NCBI GenBank assembly: GCA_965237635.1
Contig: CBDEFX010000002.1
Coordinates: 62,001-126,000 of the forward strand
Origin: CBDEFX01 sp965237635
GTDB lineage: Bacteria; Chloroflexota; Dehalococcoidia; Lucifugimonadales; CAUZJF01
Direction: 5' to 3'
DNA: 64,000 nt
Position numbers and translations under genes: made by a program
Part shown: positions 14,403 through 23,714 of the stretch, in pieces
Layout: the number at the start of each line of letters is the position of its first letter
How positions within the stretch are numbered: position 1 is the first letter of the stretch
The notes under the pieces: generated by a model
Database searches by the model: none
Told to the model about the DNA's origin: nothing
What the model saw: only the letters and a program-made list of their open reading frames with translations

Positions 14403-14699
14403 ATGGCTATGAAGAATCCACCCCATCCGGGCAGAGGCATCAGGGAAAACTGCCTGGATCCCCTTGGCCTGAGTGTCACAGAGGCGGCGGAGGTCTTGGG
14501 CGTTGCCCGCCACACCCTTTCGCGGGTGTTGAACGGCCACGCGGCGATCTCTCCCGACATGGCCATTCGCCTTGAGAAGGCTGGATGGTCCAGCGCGGAT
14601 TTCTGGCTGCGCCGGCAGACTTCCTATGACCTGGCACAGGCGCGCAAGGACGAACACAGGATACGGGTCGAGCGCTACCAGCCGCAGCCGACGGCGTAG
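14403..14699 (+). CDS. higA: HigA family antitoxin
   Basis: This 98-residue protein starts at the ATG at 14403 behind AGAGGGA. It begins AMKNPPHPGRGIRE, the HigA signature, then the helix-turn-helix LSVTEAAEVLGVARHTLSRV with NGHAAISPDMAIRLEKA and FWLRRQTSYDL. It normally neutralises HigB and represses the operon. Here the toxin is broken while the antitoxin frame is intact, so it may persist as a regulator or anti-addiction factor. Confidence 0.88.
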   Translation: MAMKNPPHPGRGIRENCLDPLGLSVTEAAEVLGVARHTLSRVLNGHAAISPDMAIRLEKAGWSSADFWLRRQTSYDLAQARKDEHRIRVERYQPQPTA

Positions 14700-14826
14700 G
14701 GAATCCAAGAGGGTAGCAGTCTTATAGTACGAGGGCGAGGCGACTGGTCTAACGAATGAGCCAAGGCCCAATGGAGATGGGAATCTTCAGACAGCATAGC
14801 CTTTTTCGAGGTGATTTACTTCTGGC

Positions 14827-16589
14827 ATGACAACGGGCGTAGATAGGGATCGCAGCCACGAAAGCATCATCAACGATACGCTCGCCCGATTCCTTCGGGA
14901 GCGGTGCAGTCTGTCCGCGGTCGCTGAGACGCTGCACGATGGTAGGCGTCCAGACATCATCGTCCGTCTCCCCGAAGGCCCCGTGATCCTTGAGACCGAG
15001 CTTGAACCGGCCTTGACCGTGGAAGCGGACGCCCTCTCCCGCCTCGGGATGGAGATAGACGGCCGGAGGGTGCAGAACGTCTTCGCAGTCACGATTCCGG
15101 GGAGGCTGCGCTCAACGAGTCAACAGCACTTGTACGAGCGCATGGCAGGCGCGACGCTAGTATGGCAGGAGTGGCGCATCGACGGCACTTCCGGCCCCAA
15201 GCTCAGTGGGACCGCGATGGAGCTCGGGAACGCTGTCGAGCGGACAAGTCCGCCATCTGGCGCCCTCGATGAAGCGGTGGATGCACTCGACGAGGGGGCG
15301 AGGCGCGCCGGTTCCCGGCTCTACTCCTCCCCCGGGACGTTGGGCCGGGTCTCGAAGATTTTTGGTGCCGACGCCGGCGACGAAGCAGCAAACATGGCCG
15401 CGCTGGTCATCATCAACGCGATGGTCTTCCAAGAGAGACTGGCTAGCAACGAGGTGGCTTTCCAGCCGGTGAGCGCGGCTATGCGAGACGGACGCTTCTC
15501 ACGCATGACACTGTTGCAGGTCTGGGAGCACATCCTTAGCATCGACTACTACCCCATATTCAGCATGGCTAGGGACGTAGTGCGGGAGCTTTCCGAAGTT
15601 GAAGCGACTGAGGTGCTGGGCGAGTGTGCGAGGACTGCCGCCGTGTTGCTGGGCATGGGCGCCGTTGGACGCCACGACTTGGCTGGGAGGATATTCAACC
15701 GGCTTATTTCGGAGAGGAAGCTGCTGGCTGCGTTCTATACGAGCATCCCCGCGTCTACCGTTCTTGCGGGACTTGCTCTGTCTCCAGACAGATGGTCCCA
15801 CGTCGATTGGAGCAACGCAGAGGGAATCTCCCAACTCCGAGTCGTTGATCCAGCCTGCGGGACCGGGACCCTACTCATGGCTGCATACCGGCAGATAGTC
15901 CAGAACCACTCAGCTACGGCTTCCGCCGAATCCGATGACTCGTCTCTCCACCAAGCTTTGGTCGAGAAGGTCATTGTCGGGGCCGACGTGGTGCAGGCTG
16001 CCATCCACCTGACCGCTGCAACCCTTGCGGCGATGTCCCCTTCGGTGCGATTCGAGCAGATGCAGCTTCACACCCTCAGATTGGGTACGGAGGCGCAAGA
16101 GAACCTTCAGGGGAAGGAATCGAGGGATGTTTATCTTGGTTCCCTGGACTGGCTGGAATCGTCTGAAATCCAGTCTTTCTTCTCCGCCACCGAAGAGCAG
16201 GTAGGAGCGACCACTGGCACGGGAAGCATCGTACAGCTTCCCAGGGCCAACTTGGTCATCAGCAATCCCCCGTTCACCCGGCGGGGCAGCGATGGCGGGA
16301 AAGAGGAAGCTCTGTCCCGTGTGTTCTCCCTACCGGAGGGCGATCTGGAGTCCCAGCAAGCCATAGCCAAACGGACCTCCACTCTGCTGAAGGGGACGTC
16401 CGCTAACCAGATGGCCGGACACGCCTCGTCCTTCTCTGTCTTGGCGGACCGGATGGTTAGCCCCGGAGGGCGCATCGCCCTGGTGCTGCCGGTAACGGCA
16501 CTGTTCGGCGAGTCTTGGCGAGAGGTCCGCCAGATGCTCGCCTCCAGGTACGAGATTGAGTTCGTGGTGTCGTCCCACGATCCCGCGCT
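14827..16589 (+). pseudogene. Nuclease/N6-adenine DNA methyltransferase, 5' part (split by IS256)
   Basis: The N-terminal 587 residues of a 959-residue protein are cut by an IS256 element at 16590. A nuclease-like patch sits at the start: RRPDIIVRLPEG with Asp43, then Glu56 and Glu58 (ILETELE), reminiscent of PD-(D/E)xK. The methyltransferase core has motif I VVDPACGTGTLL (about 339-350) and motif IV NPPF (about 480-483), the gamma-type order of N6-adenine enzymes. This is the layout of a type IIG-like or other single-chain restriction-modification protein. Removing the IS and one 8-bp target copy joins it in frame to 17966-19082, so the gene was intact until a recent insertion. Confidence 0.82.
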
Positions 16590-17957
16590 GAGGTTACGTC
16601 AATAGGTGTGTAAACGACATCAGGCGGCGACCTTCTCAGCCGTTGATTCAATGGCGATTCCATCCGCATACTGTGCACCGAGATAGACGTCTTCGATCAA
16701 CTCAGGGGCCTTCAGACGCCTGAAGCGCTGTTCGGCGACCATCAACATTTTCCAGATCACCGCTATCGCCCGATCGACCCTCTTGTAGCGCTTGGCGGCA
16801 TCGGTCCGAAGCCTGAGGGCCGCGAAGGGTGATTCTACCGGGTTCGTCGTGCGAAGGTGCCCCCAGTGCTCCTTTGGGAAGTCATAGAAGGTGACCATGC
16901 GGTCCCAGTCCCGCTCCAAGGCCTCTGAGGCCGCCTCGTAGGAATGGTCGCCGCACCACCTGGTGAACACCGTCCTGAGCCGCTCAGCCTCTGTCCGAGT
17001 CGGCGCGTAGGGGATAGTACGCAGCATGAGCTTGGCCTGGTCCTGTTGTCGCTTTGGAAGCTTGGCGAGCACGTTTAGGATCTTGTGGTTCCAGCAGCGT
17101 TGCTCGGCCGCCTGAGGATAGACGTTGCGCAGAGCTCCCCAGATGCCCAGATGTCCGTCTCCAATTACCAGTCTTGGGCACTCCAGCCCGCGGCGCCTCA
17201 TGTCCCTGAGCACATCGGACCAGCTCTCTATGGACTCCCTGTATCCGGGAATCGCGCTCACCACCACCTTCCTTCCGTCGCTCAGGGCCGCCATCACCAC
17301 CAGGATCGCCGCCTTCTCCCGCTCAAGACCGGCCTTGACGTAGACTCCATCCACCCACATGTACACCACTTCCAGGTCATCCAGGGGCCTAGCGCGCCAT
17401 TGGGCAAGCTCATCGTTCCACTTATCCTTCAACCGGGCTACCGTGCTCGCCGATATCGGTGCCTCTTCTCCCAGCAGTCCCCGCACCGCCAGGTCGAAGT
17501 CACCTTCGGAAAGGCCATGTAGGTACAACTGGGGGATCAACTCAGCAACCTTCCTGGTCCTGTTGACGAACAGCGGCAGCAGCCGGCTCTCGAACTCCTC
17601 TTCGGTGTTGCGGACTCGCGGCCTCCTCAGCTGTACCGTTCCCGAACTCAGCGTAAGCCTTCGGGGTTTGCCGTATCCGTTCCTATAGCCTCTCTCGTTG
17701 TCCGACTCAGACCTGCGGGCCGACTTCGCCCTTCCTAGAAACTCCGTCACCTCTTCCTCCAGCAACTCCTGGATCAGCCGCTGGACATGGCCTCGCACCC
17801 AATCCTCCAACTGCTCCCACTCCGGCCTTGACTCCGACCTGCTCCTAGTGCTTCTCTTTCCCATAGGCGGTGTATCTCCTCTCTTGGGCCTTGAGCCCGT
17901 GTTGTTCAGAGAGAGGGTACACCGCCTGACCGTTTACACACTTTTTGAGGATACCTC
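16590..17957 (-). mobile_element. IS256-family insertion sequence, complete
   Basis: The element is 1368 bp with imperfect terminal repeats beginning GAGGT at both ends and sharing GTGTGTAAACG. It is flanked by a perfect 8-bp duplication CCCGCGCT (16582-16589 and 17958-17965), as expected for IS256. It interrupts the methyltransferase gene. A truncated relative lies at 25016-25550. Confidence 0.93.
16620..17864 (-). CDS. IS256 family transposase
   Basis: This 414-residue mutator-type transposase has RGYRNGYGKPRRLTLSSGTV at the N-terminus, the first Asp in VVYMWVDGVYVKAG, the second in LVIGDGHLGIWGAL and the Glu in RTTNPVESPFAALRLR. The length is normal and the frame intact. It is transcribed against the interrupted methyltransferase gene. 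Confidence 0.95.
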   Translation of the reverse strand: MGKRSTRSRSESRPEWEQLEDWVRGHVQRLIQELLEEEVTEFLGRAKSARRSESDNERGYRNGYGKPRRLTLSSGTVQLRRPRVRNTEEEFESRLLPLFVNRTRKVAELIPQLYLHGLSEGDFDLAVRGLLGEEAPISASTVARLKDKWNDELAQWRARPLDDLEVVYMWVDGVYVKAGLEREKAAILVVMAALSDGRKVVVSAIPGYRESIESWSDVLRDMRRRGLECPRLVIGDGHLGIWGALRNVYPQAAEQRCWNHKILNVLAKLPKRQQDQAKLMLRTIPYAPTRTEAERLRTVFTRWCGDHSYEAASEALERDWDRMVTFYDFPKEHWGHLRTTNPVESPFAALRLRTDAAKRYKRVDRAIAVIWKMLMVAEQRFRRLKAPELIEDVYLGAQYADGIAIESTAEKVAA

Positions 17958-17965
17958 CCCGCGCT

Positions 17966-19082
17966 CCTCTCCATGTCATACGACACCGCCATCGCAGAGG
18001 CGCTGCTCGTGGCCCGCCGACTCAAGGAGGGTGAACACGCGCCCAGACGCGGGAGATTCGTTAACCTGTGGCGCGCGCCCTACCAGGAAACGGATGCGCT
18101 GGCTCTCGTCCGGGCCGTGAACACAGTGGCCTCAACGCCCCTACTCCGGTCAGATGGGCCGCCGGTGGGTAGCAGTCCTCTGGTGGTTGGCGGTGAACAG
18201 TGGGGAGAGGTTGTAGATGGCCCTGTAGGAGAGAAACCTTGGACAGCCGCCCGGTGGAGGCGTGTCGTAACGGGCCAGTTCGCATCCGCCCTTGAGCGTG
18301 GGGAGCTTTGGATAGAGGACGGGACCAGGATTGCCGGAGCTGTCCCGATAGCGGCTATGGGGGCCGTCTGTAATGTTGGCCCCCAAGACCGCAGAATCCG
18401 AGGGTCCCTTGGGGTGTTCGACGCCTACCACGGTTGGAATGGAGACGCTCAGTTTCCTGCAATTTGGAGCTTGGACTCATCGGTTCACCAGAGCATGTCC
18501 TCAGAACCGAATGCCTGGCTTGGCCCTAAACCGGACCGTGATCATCGACCAGTCTGGTCCCAAGCTGGCACGCTCCAGATCACGCGGGATGTTCGGTACA
18601 ACTCACAACCAGTCATGGCGGTTCGCACAGACGTACGGACACTGGGGGTGAGAGCATGGCACACCCTCACCGTACACGAGGATGATCCTGTGATTAGGTC
18701 TCGGCTAGAGATTGTTTTGGCCCTCTGGTGTAACTCCACCCTCGGGATGCTGCTCCATGCTGATCATTCCAACAGTGCCCAGGAAGGTAGAGGACAAGGC
18801 AACAAGGGAATGTTGGAGAGCCTAACCACGCTTGATGTCCGAAAGCTGAAAGCCTGGCAACTCGACGAGGCCCTAGCAATCTGGCGTGACTTCAGGGACC
18901 GGAAGTTCCAGCCCTTCTATGAGTGTGCTATAGACCCGGTGCGTATTGAGCTTGATGAACGCATCGTGCAGGACATGCTGGGCCTCGATGAAGGTGCTGC
19001 GACTGCCGTTGCTAAATTGCGAACGCTGTTGGCCAGTGACCCGTCTATCCACGGCTCCAAGAAGCCGGAGTTAGCGATCTAA
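17966..19082 (+). pseudogene. Nuclease/N6-adenine DNA methyltransferase, 3' part
   Basis: This is the C-terminal 371 residues of the gene starting at 14827. The joined frame reads SSHDPALLSMSYDTAIAEAL across the repaired junction. The segment RRLKEGEHAPRRGRFVNLWR, WLGPKPDRDH, IVLALWCNSTLGMLLHA and KGMLESLTTLDVRKL resembles the target-recognition and C-terminal region of single-chain restriction-modification methyltransferases. An ATG at 17991 could start a separate product, but it would lack the catalytic core. Confidence 0.75.
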
Positions 19083-19195
19083 AGTGACTACCCCCTCATT
19101 CAGAGAGGCTCCGCGAGAGGCAGCAAATCAACGTTCAGCGCTGTGGTCCCGGTACCCGGCCTCAACTGGCAAAGTAGTACTAGGAGTTGACCTAT

Positions 19196-21148
19196 ATGAA
19201 AGTAAGCACGATTCTCGACCACATAGAATCAGGGAACATGGCTCTGCCAGAGTTTCAACGGGGTTACGTATGGAATCGTGGGCAGGTGCGCGACCTCATG
19301 GACTCGATGTACCGCAAACATCCTGTTGGAAGTCTGTTGGTGTGGGTAACTGAAACCGAGAGTATTACACGACGCGGAGACGCTCCTCTTCCACCCGGCA
19401 CGGTCAGGCTGATTCTCGATGGACAGCAGAGGATGACGTCACTGTACGGTGTCGTTCGCGGGAAGCCTCCCGCCTTCTTCGAAGGCGACCAGAGTACCTT
19501 TACAGGTCTCTATTTCAATATCGATACGGAGGCGTTCGAATTCTATGGGCCTGTCAGAATGCGAGATAACCCTCGCTGGATCAGCGTTACCGAGTTGATC
19601 AAGAACGGAATCGCGCCATTCACGATCTCGCTAAGTCAGAATCCTGATTTGGCCCCGGACATTAACAAATACATCAACAGGATGAACGCTGTCGCAAACA
19701 TTCCCGATATAGACCTCCACATTGATGAGGTTACTGGCGCGGATAAAGATATTGACGTCGTAGTGGATATCTTCAACAAAGTCAATAGCAGAGGGACACG
19801 ACTGTCAAAGGGTGATCTAGCCCTAGCCAAGGTATGTGCTGAGTGGCCTGAGGCCAGATCGGAAATGAACAAGAGGCTCGGAAAGTGGCGCCGGGCCGCA
19901 TTCCATTTCAAGCTGGACTGGTTGTTGCGTTGCGTCAACACCATAACTACCGGAGAAGCCCGATTCGACGCCCTAGCAGATGTATCGCCTTCTGGAGTCA
20001 GTGAAGGGCTTCATAAGGCGGAGAAATCTATTGACGGCCTGCTCAACTTGATATCTTCACGTCTGGGGTTGGACCATGACCGAGTTCTAGGCAGCAAGTA
20101 CGCGTTTCCGCTTATGGTCAGATACCTCGATCGACGCGGGGGCCGCATTGAAGACTCCGGAGAACGCGGCAGGATGCTCTTCTGGTACATTCACACGCTG
20201 CTCTGGGGACGTTACTCCAGTTCGACCGAGACAGTACTGAATCAAGACCTTGAAGCTATTGAGGACGTTGGCAGTGGTTTGAGCCGTTTGATTGAACTGC
20301 TCCGTCGAAATCGTGGAGATCTCAACCTCAACCCTTCCGACTTTATGGGATGGAGCGTAAGCGCACGCTTCTATCCGATGCTCTACATGCTCACGCGAGT
20401 CCAGGGTTCCCGAGATTGGGAGACATATTCTGAGCTATCTGGACACATGTTAGGACGCAGTTCCGCCCTTCAGCTTCATCACATCTTCCCCAAGTCACTG
20501 CTGTATGACCACAACCCTCCCTACTCTATGCAGGAAGTGAACCAGATTGCGAACCTCACGTTCCTAACTCAGGAAACCAATCTGAAAGTCTCGAATCAAG
20601 ACCCGGCACGCTACCTTGAGAGATACGCCAGGGAAAACCCTGGAGTGCTGGAGTCGCATTGGATACCGATGGACCCTGAGCTATGGAAGCTGGGGGAATA
20701 CCCTGAGTTTCTGGAGGAGCGCAGGAAGCTTCTAGCGGCGGCAGCCAATCGCTTCCTCGACTCGCTGGCGTCAGGGACTGTCCCAGAGGACCCTGCGAGT
20801 ATAGGATCGATGGAACGGGCTGAACCTGTAGACGGCATAGCTTCCTCAGAGGAGGAGCAGATTCTTCTGGATACGAATACCTGGGTGACTGAACAGGGTT
20901 TGCCGGAAGGCGAGTTTGGCTATGAACTGGTGGATGAAAGTTCCGGCCAGCTAAGGGCGACTCTTGATCTTGCTTGGCCTGATGGTATTCAGGAAGGGTA
21001 TAGCCTGCCAGTGGTTTTGCTAATCGACGAAAGCTCCGAGGTCGAAAGAATAGTCAACTCGGCTGGATACAGATCATTCACATCGCCGGAGGACTTCAAG
21101 TCTTATATTTGGTCTGAAATCCTGGGGCTCAGCACGGTTCAGAAGTGA
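19196..21148 (+). CDS. DUF262-HNH (GmrSD-type) restriction protein
   Basis: This 650-residue protein starts at the ATG at 19196 behind TAGGAG. The N-terminal DUF262 domain has LPEFQRGYVW (17-26) and ILDGQQRMTSLYG (about 72-84), the ParB/Srx-like NTPase motif. The C-terminal HNH segment is LQLHHIFPKSLLYD then NQIANLTFLTQETNLKVSNQDP, with the metal-finger His near 427. GmrSD-type enzymes are type IV restriction systems that cleave modified DNA using nucleotide. About 100 C-terminal residues beyond the HNH are unassigned. It follows the methyltransferase gene by 113 bp in the same direction and probably formed one defence unit with it. This gene is lower in GC than its neighbours, suggesting transfer. 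Confidence 0.88.
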   Translation: MKVSTILDHIESGNMALPEFQRGYVWNRGQVRDLMDSMYRKHPVGSLLVWVTETESITRRGDAPLPPGTVRLILDGQQRMTSLYGVVRGKPPAFFEGDQSTFTGLYFNIDTEAFEFYGPVRMRDNPRWISVTELIKNGIAPFTISLSQNPDLAPDINKYINRMNAVANIPDIDLHIDEVTGADKDIDVVVDIFNKVNSRGTRLSKGDLALAKVCAEWPEARSEMNKRLGKWRRAAFHFKLDWLLRCVNTITTGEARFDALADVSPSGVSEGLHKAEKSIDGLLNLISSRLGLDHDRVLGSKYAFPLMVRYLDRRGGRIEDSGERGRMLFWYIHTLLWGRYSSSTETVLNQDLEAIEDVGSGLSRLIELLRRNRGDLNLNPSDFMGWSVSARFYPMLYMLTRVQGSRDWETYSELSGHMLGRSSALQLHHIFPKSLLYDHNPPYSMQEVNQIANLTFLTQETNLKVSNQDPARYLERYARENPGVLESHWIPMDPELWKLGEYPEFLEERRKLLAAAANRFLDSLASGTVPEDPASIGSMERAEPVDGIASSEEEQILLDTNTWVTEQGLPEGEFGYELVDESSGQLRATLDLAWPDGIQEGYSLPVVLLIDESSEVERIVNSAGYRSFTSPEDFKSYIWSEILGLSTVQK

Positions 21149-21393
21149 AACCAGAGGCGCGCCAGACTTTCAGGAAGCAGTAGACGCCAAGATAATCGAC
21201 CGGCGTGAAACTGGTTCCGCTGGTAGTCTACGCGACGGTCTTGGGTGGTGCCAGCCCCTCTCGGCTACACTGCCAGCCTGAACCTCAGCGTGAATGCTCT
21301 CGTTTTTGTCCAATTCGGTGGACCAACCTGCCCCGTTTTCCCATTTTTTGGAACATACCTGTTCGTAGACCCGACCCCGCCGTGTCAAACCCA

Positions 21394-22395
21394 TCACGAC
21401 AGTCCCGTGCGTTGGGCGATCCACTCCCGTGCGACCACACCCTGCGCGTCCTGGAATGCGCGTACCGTCGGCAGGCCCGGCGGCGGCGGTTGCACGGCCT
21501 GGTGCGTGAAGTATCCAGCTATAGCCACCACTGCCGCGGTGATGGCGTCGCTATCAGCAGCGTGACATGCGAAGTGCCTGGAGATCACCTCTTCAGGGGA
21601 CGGCCCACCCTGCATCGTAACGCTGGGAGCAAACGCAACTACGTCCAGCCACGGAGGACCGACACGAGCATGAGGCCAGTCGACGAACCATATGCGCTCC
21701 GGCGTGATCAGGATGTTGTCTGCCCGAACGTCGATGTTCAGTAGTGTGTCGCCTTCCAGCGCGCTACCGACGGTGTCCTCGATTGCCACTAACCTCTCCA
21801 GGTTTCGGCATGACCACTCATCGACGTAGGCGACCCGGGACGGCCGTTCGTCTCGGAGCTGGCGCCAGCCCCGTAAGGTAGTCGAGAATTCATCGCTCGC
21901 TGTACCGGCCACGGCCGCCGGCAGCGGCGATGGCATCAAAAAGTTGCTCAGGTCCTCCATGGCCGAGATCACTCGCTTGAGCTCGTCGATCCGCCATGGC
22001 TGTGTAGGGTGACGTCCGTCCACGTCCTCGAAGGCAAGCACGATCCAACCGCTTTCGCCCTCGTCGTAGGACCACAGCAGCCGTGGGACCGGCGCGGAAT
22101 GCGGCATGGCAGTCATTATGCTGGCCTCGCGCCGGTGCATCGCGGGCGTGTCAGGGTTGGGCTCAGGCCCGACCGCCTTTACAAAAACACGGCGGCCGTT
22201 GTCTGCAGTCAGCCGAGCCGCCACCCCGGGCGAAAAACCGGTGGGCTGCGTAACTGCGCCGACTACCACCCCGCCCAGCCATCGCTCAATCTCGATGCGC
22301 ACGCGACCGGGCATATCTGCCCAATCAAGCCTGACGCCGCGATCCGGCGGCGGACCTACGTCCTTTTCAACGTTCAACTCAATTCTCTCGGTCAT
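21394..22395 (-). CDS. Aminoglycoside phosphotransferase-like kinase
   Basis: This 333-residue protein starts at the ATG at 22395, overlapping the stop of the methyltransferase gene (ATGA); the longer frame to 22533 is a shadow of that gene. The APH/choline-kinase fold is seen in RRVFVKAVGP (ATP-Lys strand), LAFEDVDGRHP (hinge), DTLLNIDVRADNILITPERI (catalytic loop; HxD appears as NID here) and WFVDWPHARVGPPWLDV, where the metal-binding Asp sits. The Asn-Ile-Asp in place of His-x-Asp is a small departure. The substrate is unknown; resistance is possible but not shown. It is coupled to a methyltransferase. The gap 21149-21393 shows no gene. Confidence 0.8.
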   Translation of the reverse strand: MTERIELNVEKDVGPPPDRGVRLDWADMPGRVRIEIERWLGGVVVGAVTQPTGFSPGVAARLTADNGRRVFVKAVGPEPNPDTPAMHRREASIMTAMPHSAPVPRLLWSYDEGESGWIVLAFEDVDGRHPTQPWRIDELKRVISAMEDLSNFLMPSPLPAAVAGTASDEFSTTLRGWRQLRDERPSRVAYVDEWSCRNLERLVAIEDTVGSALEGDTLLNIDVRADNILITPERIWFVDWPHARVGPPWLDVVAFAPSVTMQGGPSPEEVISRHFACHAADSDAITAAVVAIAGYFTHQAVQPPPPGLPTVRAFQDAQGVVAREWIAQRTGLS

Positions 22396-23135
22396 GTCGC
22401 ACAGCCTGCCCGTTCGTAGACAGATACGTGCGAGCGACTCTGCGAAGTGAACGGCGAACGGCGCCAGTCCGTCCACCTCTCGCGGAGGCGCAGACCCGCC
22501 AGGCGCGCCATCAGGTCCAGCTCTGATGGCCACACGTAGCGCAGGCGTCCGGGGTACATTCGGATGCCCTCTTCCGTCAGGTCTAGGTGGCGAAAATCTA
22601 CCACCTGGTTGAGGGCGTCATGGACCGATACGTCCAAGTGGACGGATGCCAGGTCAGGCAGGCTCGCACTCAGGCGTTGGCCCTTGTCGAACATGGAAAC
22701 GTCGGGAACAAAGGCGTGAATTAAGAAGACGCCGGACTCGTCGAGATGTGACGTGACGTTTTCGAAGCACCTGATCTGCTCCTCCTGAGAAGTGAGCATG
22801 AAGAACGTGTTCGAGACGACGAAGACGAGCGAGAAGAGGCCCTCTACCTGAACGTCCGCGAAATCTCCAACGGTCACCGGTATCGCCTCGCCGCCATTTT
22901 TAGACCAAAGCCGTTCGACCATTGCGCTGGAAGAGTCAATCCCGTGTACTTCGACGCCCCGGTCCGCCAGGGGAAGCGCGAACGTCCCTGTCCCAATCCC
23001 CAGCTCGAGTGCCCGGCCTCCGGCTGCAAGCTGTGCGAGCATATCCAAACCCTCGGATACGTCTGCCGGCCGATGGATTTCGTCGTAAACGTCGGCGATC
23101 CGGTCCCCGTAAGTCGATGTCGTGTAACCCTTCAT
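22392..23135 (-). CDS. Class I SAM-dependent methyltransferase
   Basis: This 247-residue small-molecule-type methyltransferase has motif I ALELGIGTGTFALPLADRG (about 42-60), acidic motif II VHGIDSSSAM, and motif IV LFSLVFVVSNTFFML. The N-terminal YGDRIADVYDEIHRP is common in UbiE-like enzymes. Its substrate is unknown. It is translationally coupled to the APH-like kinase downstream, and a terminator-like hairpin lies in its leader. Together these suggest a two-gene unit acting on one small molecule. Confidence 0.85.
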   Translation of the reverse strand: MKGYTTSTYGDRIADVYDEIHRPADVSEGLDMLAQLAAGGRALELGIGTGTFALPLADRGVEVHGIDSSSAMVERLWSKNGGEAIPVTVGDFADVQVEGLFSLVFVVSNTFFMLTSQEEQIRCFENVTSHLDESGVFLIHAFVPDVSMFDKGQRLSASLPDLASVHLDVSVHDALNQVVDFRHLDLTEEGIRMYPGRLRYVWPSELDLMARLAGLRLRERWTDWRRSPFTSQSRSHVSVYERAGCAT

Positions 23136-23163
23136 GAATCGATTCCTTTCTCATTCACCGAAC

Positions 23164-23195
23164 AAACAAAAAGGCCTCCCGTTTTAGGGGAGTCC
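23164..23195 (-). terminator. Terminator or attenuator in the methyltransferase leader
   Basis: On the minus strand CTCCC-loop-GGGAG is followed by GCC and TTTTTGTTT, 30 bases upstream of the ATG at 23135. It may end upstream transcription or attenuate the methyltransferase-kinase pair. Confidence 0.5.
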
Positions 23196-23702
23196 TCGAC
23201 TCGGACTATGACTAATCGGTAGCTAGATTCTCCCCAACGTGAAATGCAACGGCGCGGGCGCCGCAGTGGCGTTAATGGCGGTGGTAAGGATGTGTAAAGC
23301 CATCGGTATCATTCCAAATTGCCGTTCAGGCACTACGTAGGACATGTCGGCACAGGCCTACAACGACCAATTATATGAGAATCAGGGCCTGGCTTCCAAT
23401 TCCGGAACACGCCTCAAAGCAAAGGTTTTTAATTCTGTCAAGTCTGGTGACCACCTGTTACGCGTTACGCGCGCCCATCTGCAGAGCGAGGAGGGAATTC
23501 TAATCGACTTCTCCAGCACGTGGCGCTGAGGACGGCCTCAACGCTTTGCTCCAGCGTTGGGGTACCGTAGATTTCTACCACCTTGCTGGGTAAGGTTGCG
23601 AGCCAGGCTCGATGCCCGGTAAGACTTCGCCCTTTAGTGTTTACCACATCGTATCTACTAGACCAATTCATAAACGCGATGTGTTTCGCATAATTACTAA
23701 GG
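23196..23702. other. Gene-free interval
   Basis: About 500 bases of lower GC with no convincing gene; short ORFs on both strands show no domain. It ends at the IS3 element. Confidence 0.5.
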
Positions 23703-23714
23703 TGGACCCCATTA

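Noticed and set aside
19196..21148. BREX or DISARM cluster
   Set aside because: No PglZ, BrxC, helicase or DrmAB genes are found in the window; only the methyltransferase and DUF262-HNH genes are present.
23344..23529. 61-codon ORF
   Set aside because: No ribosome site, domain or neighbour relation supports it.
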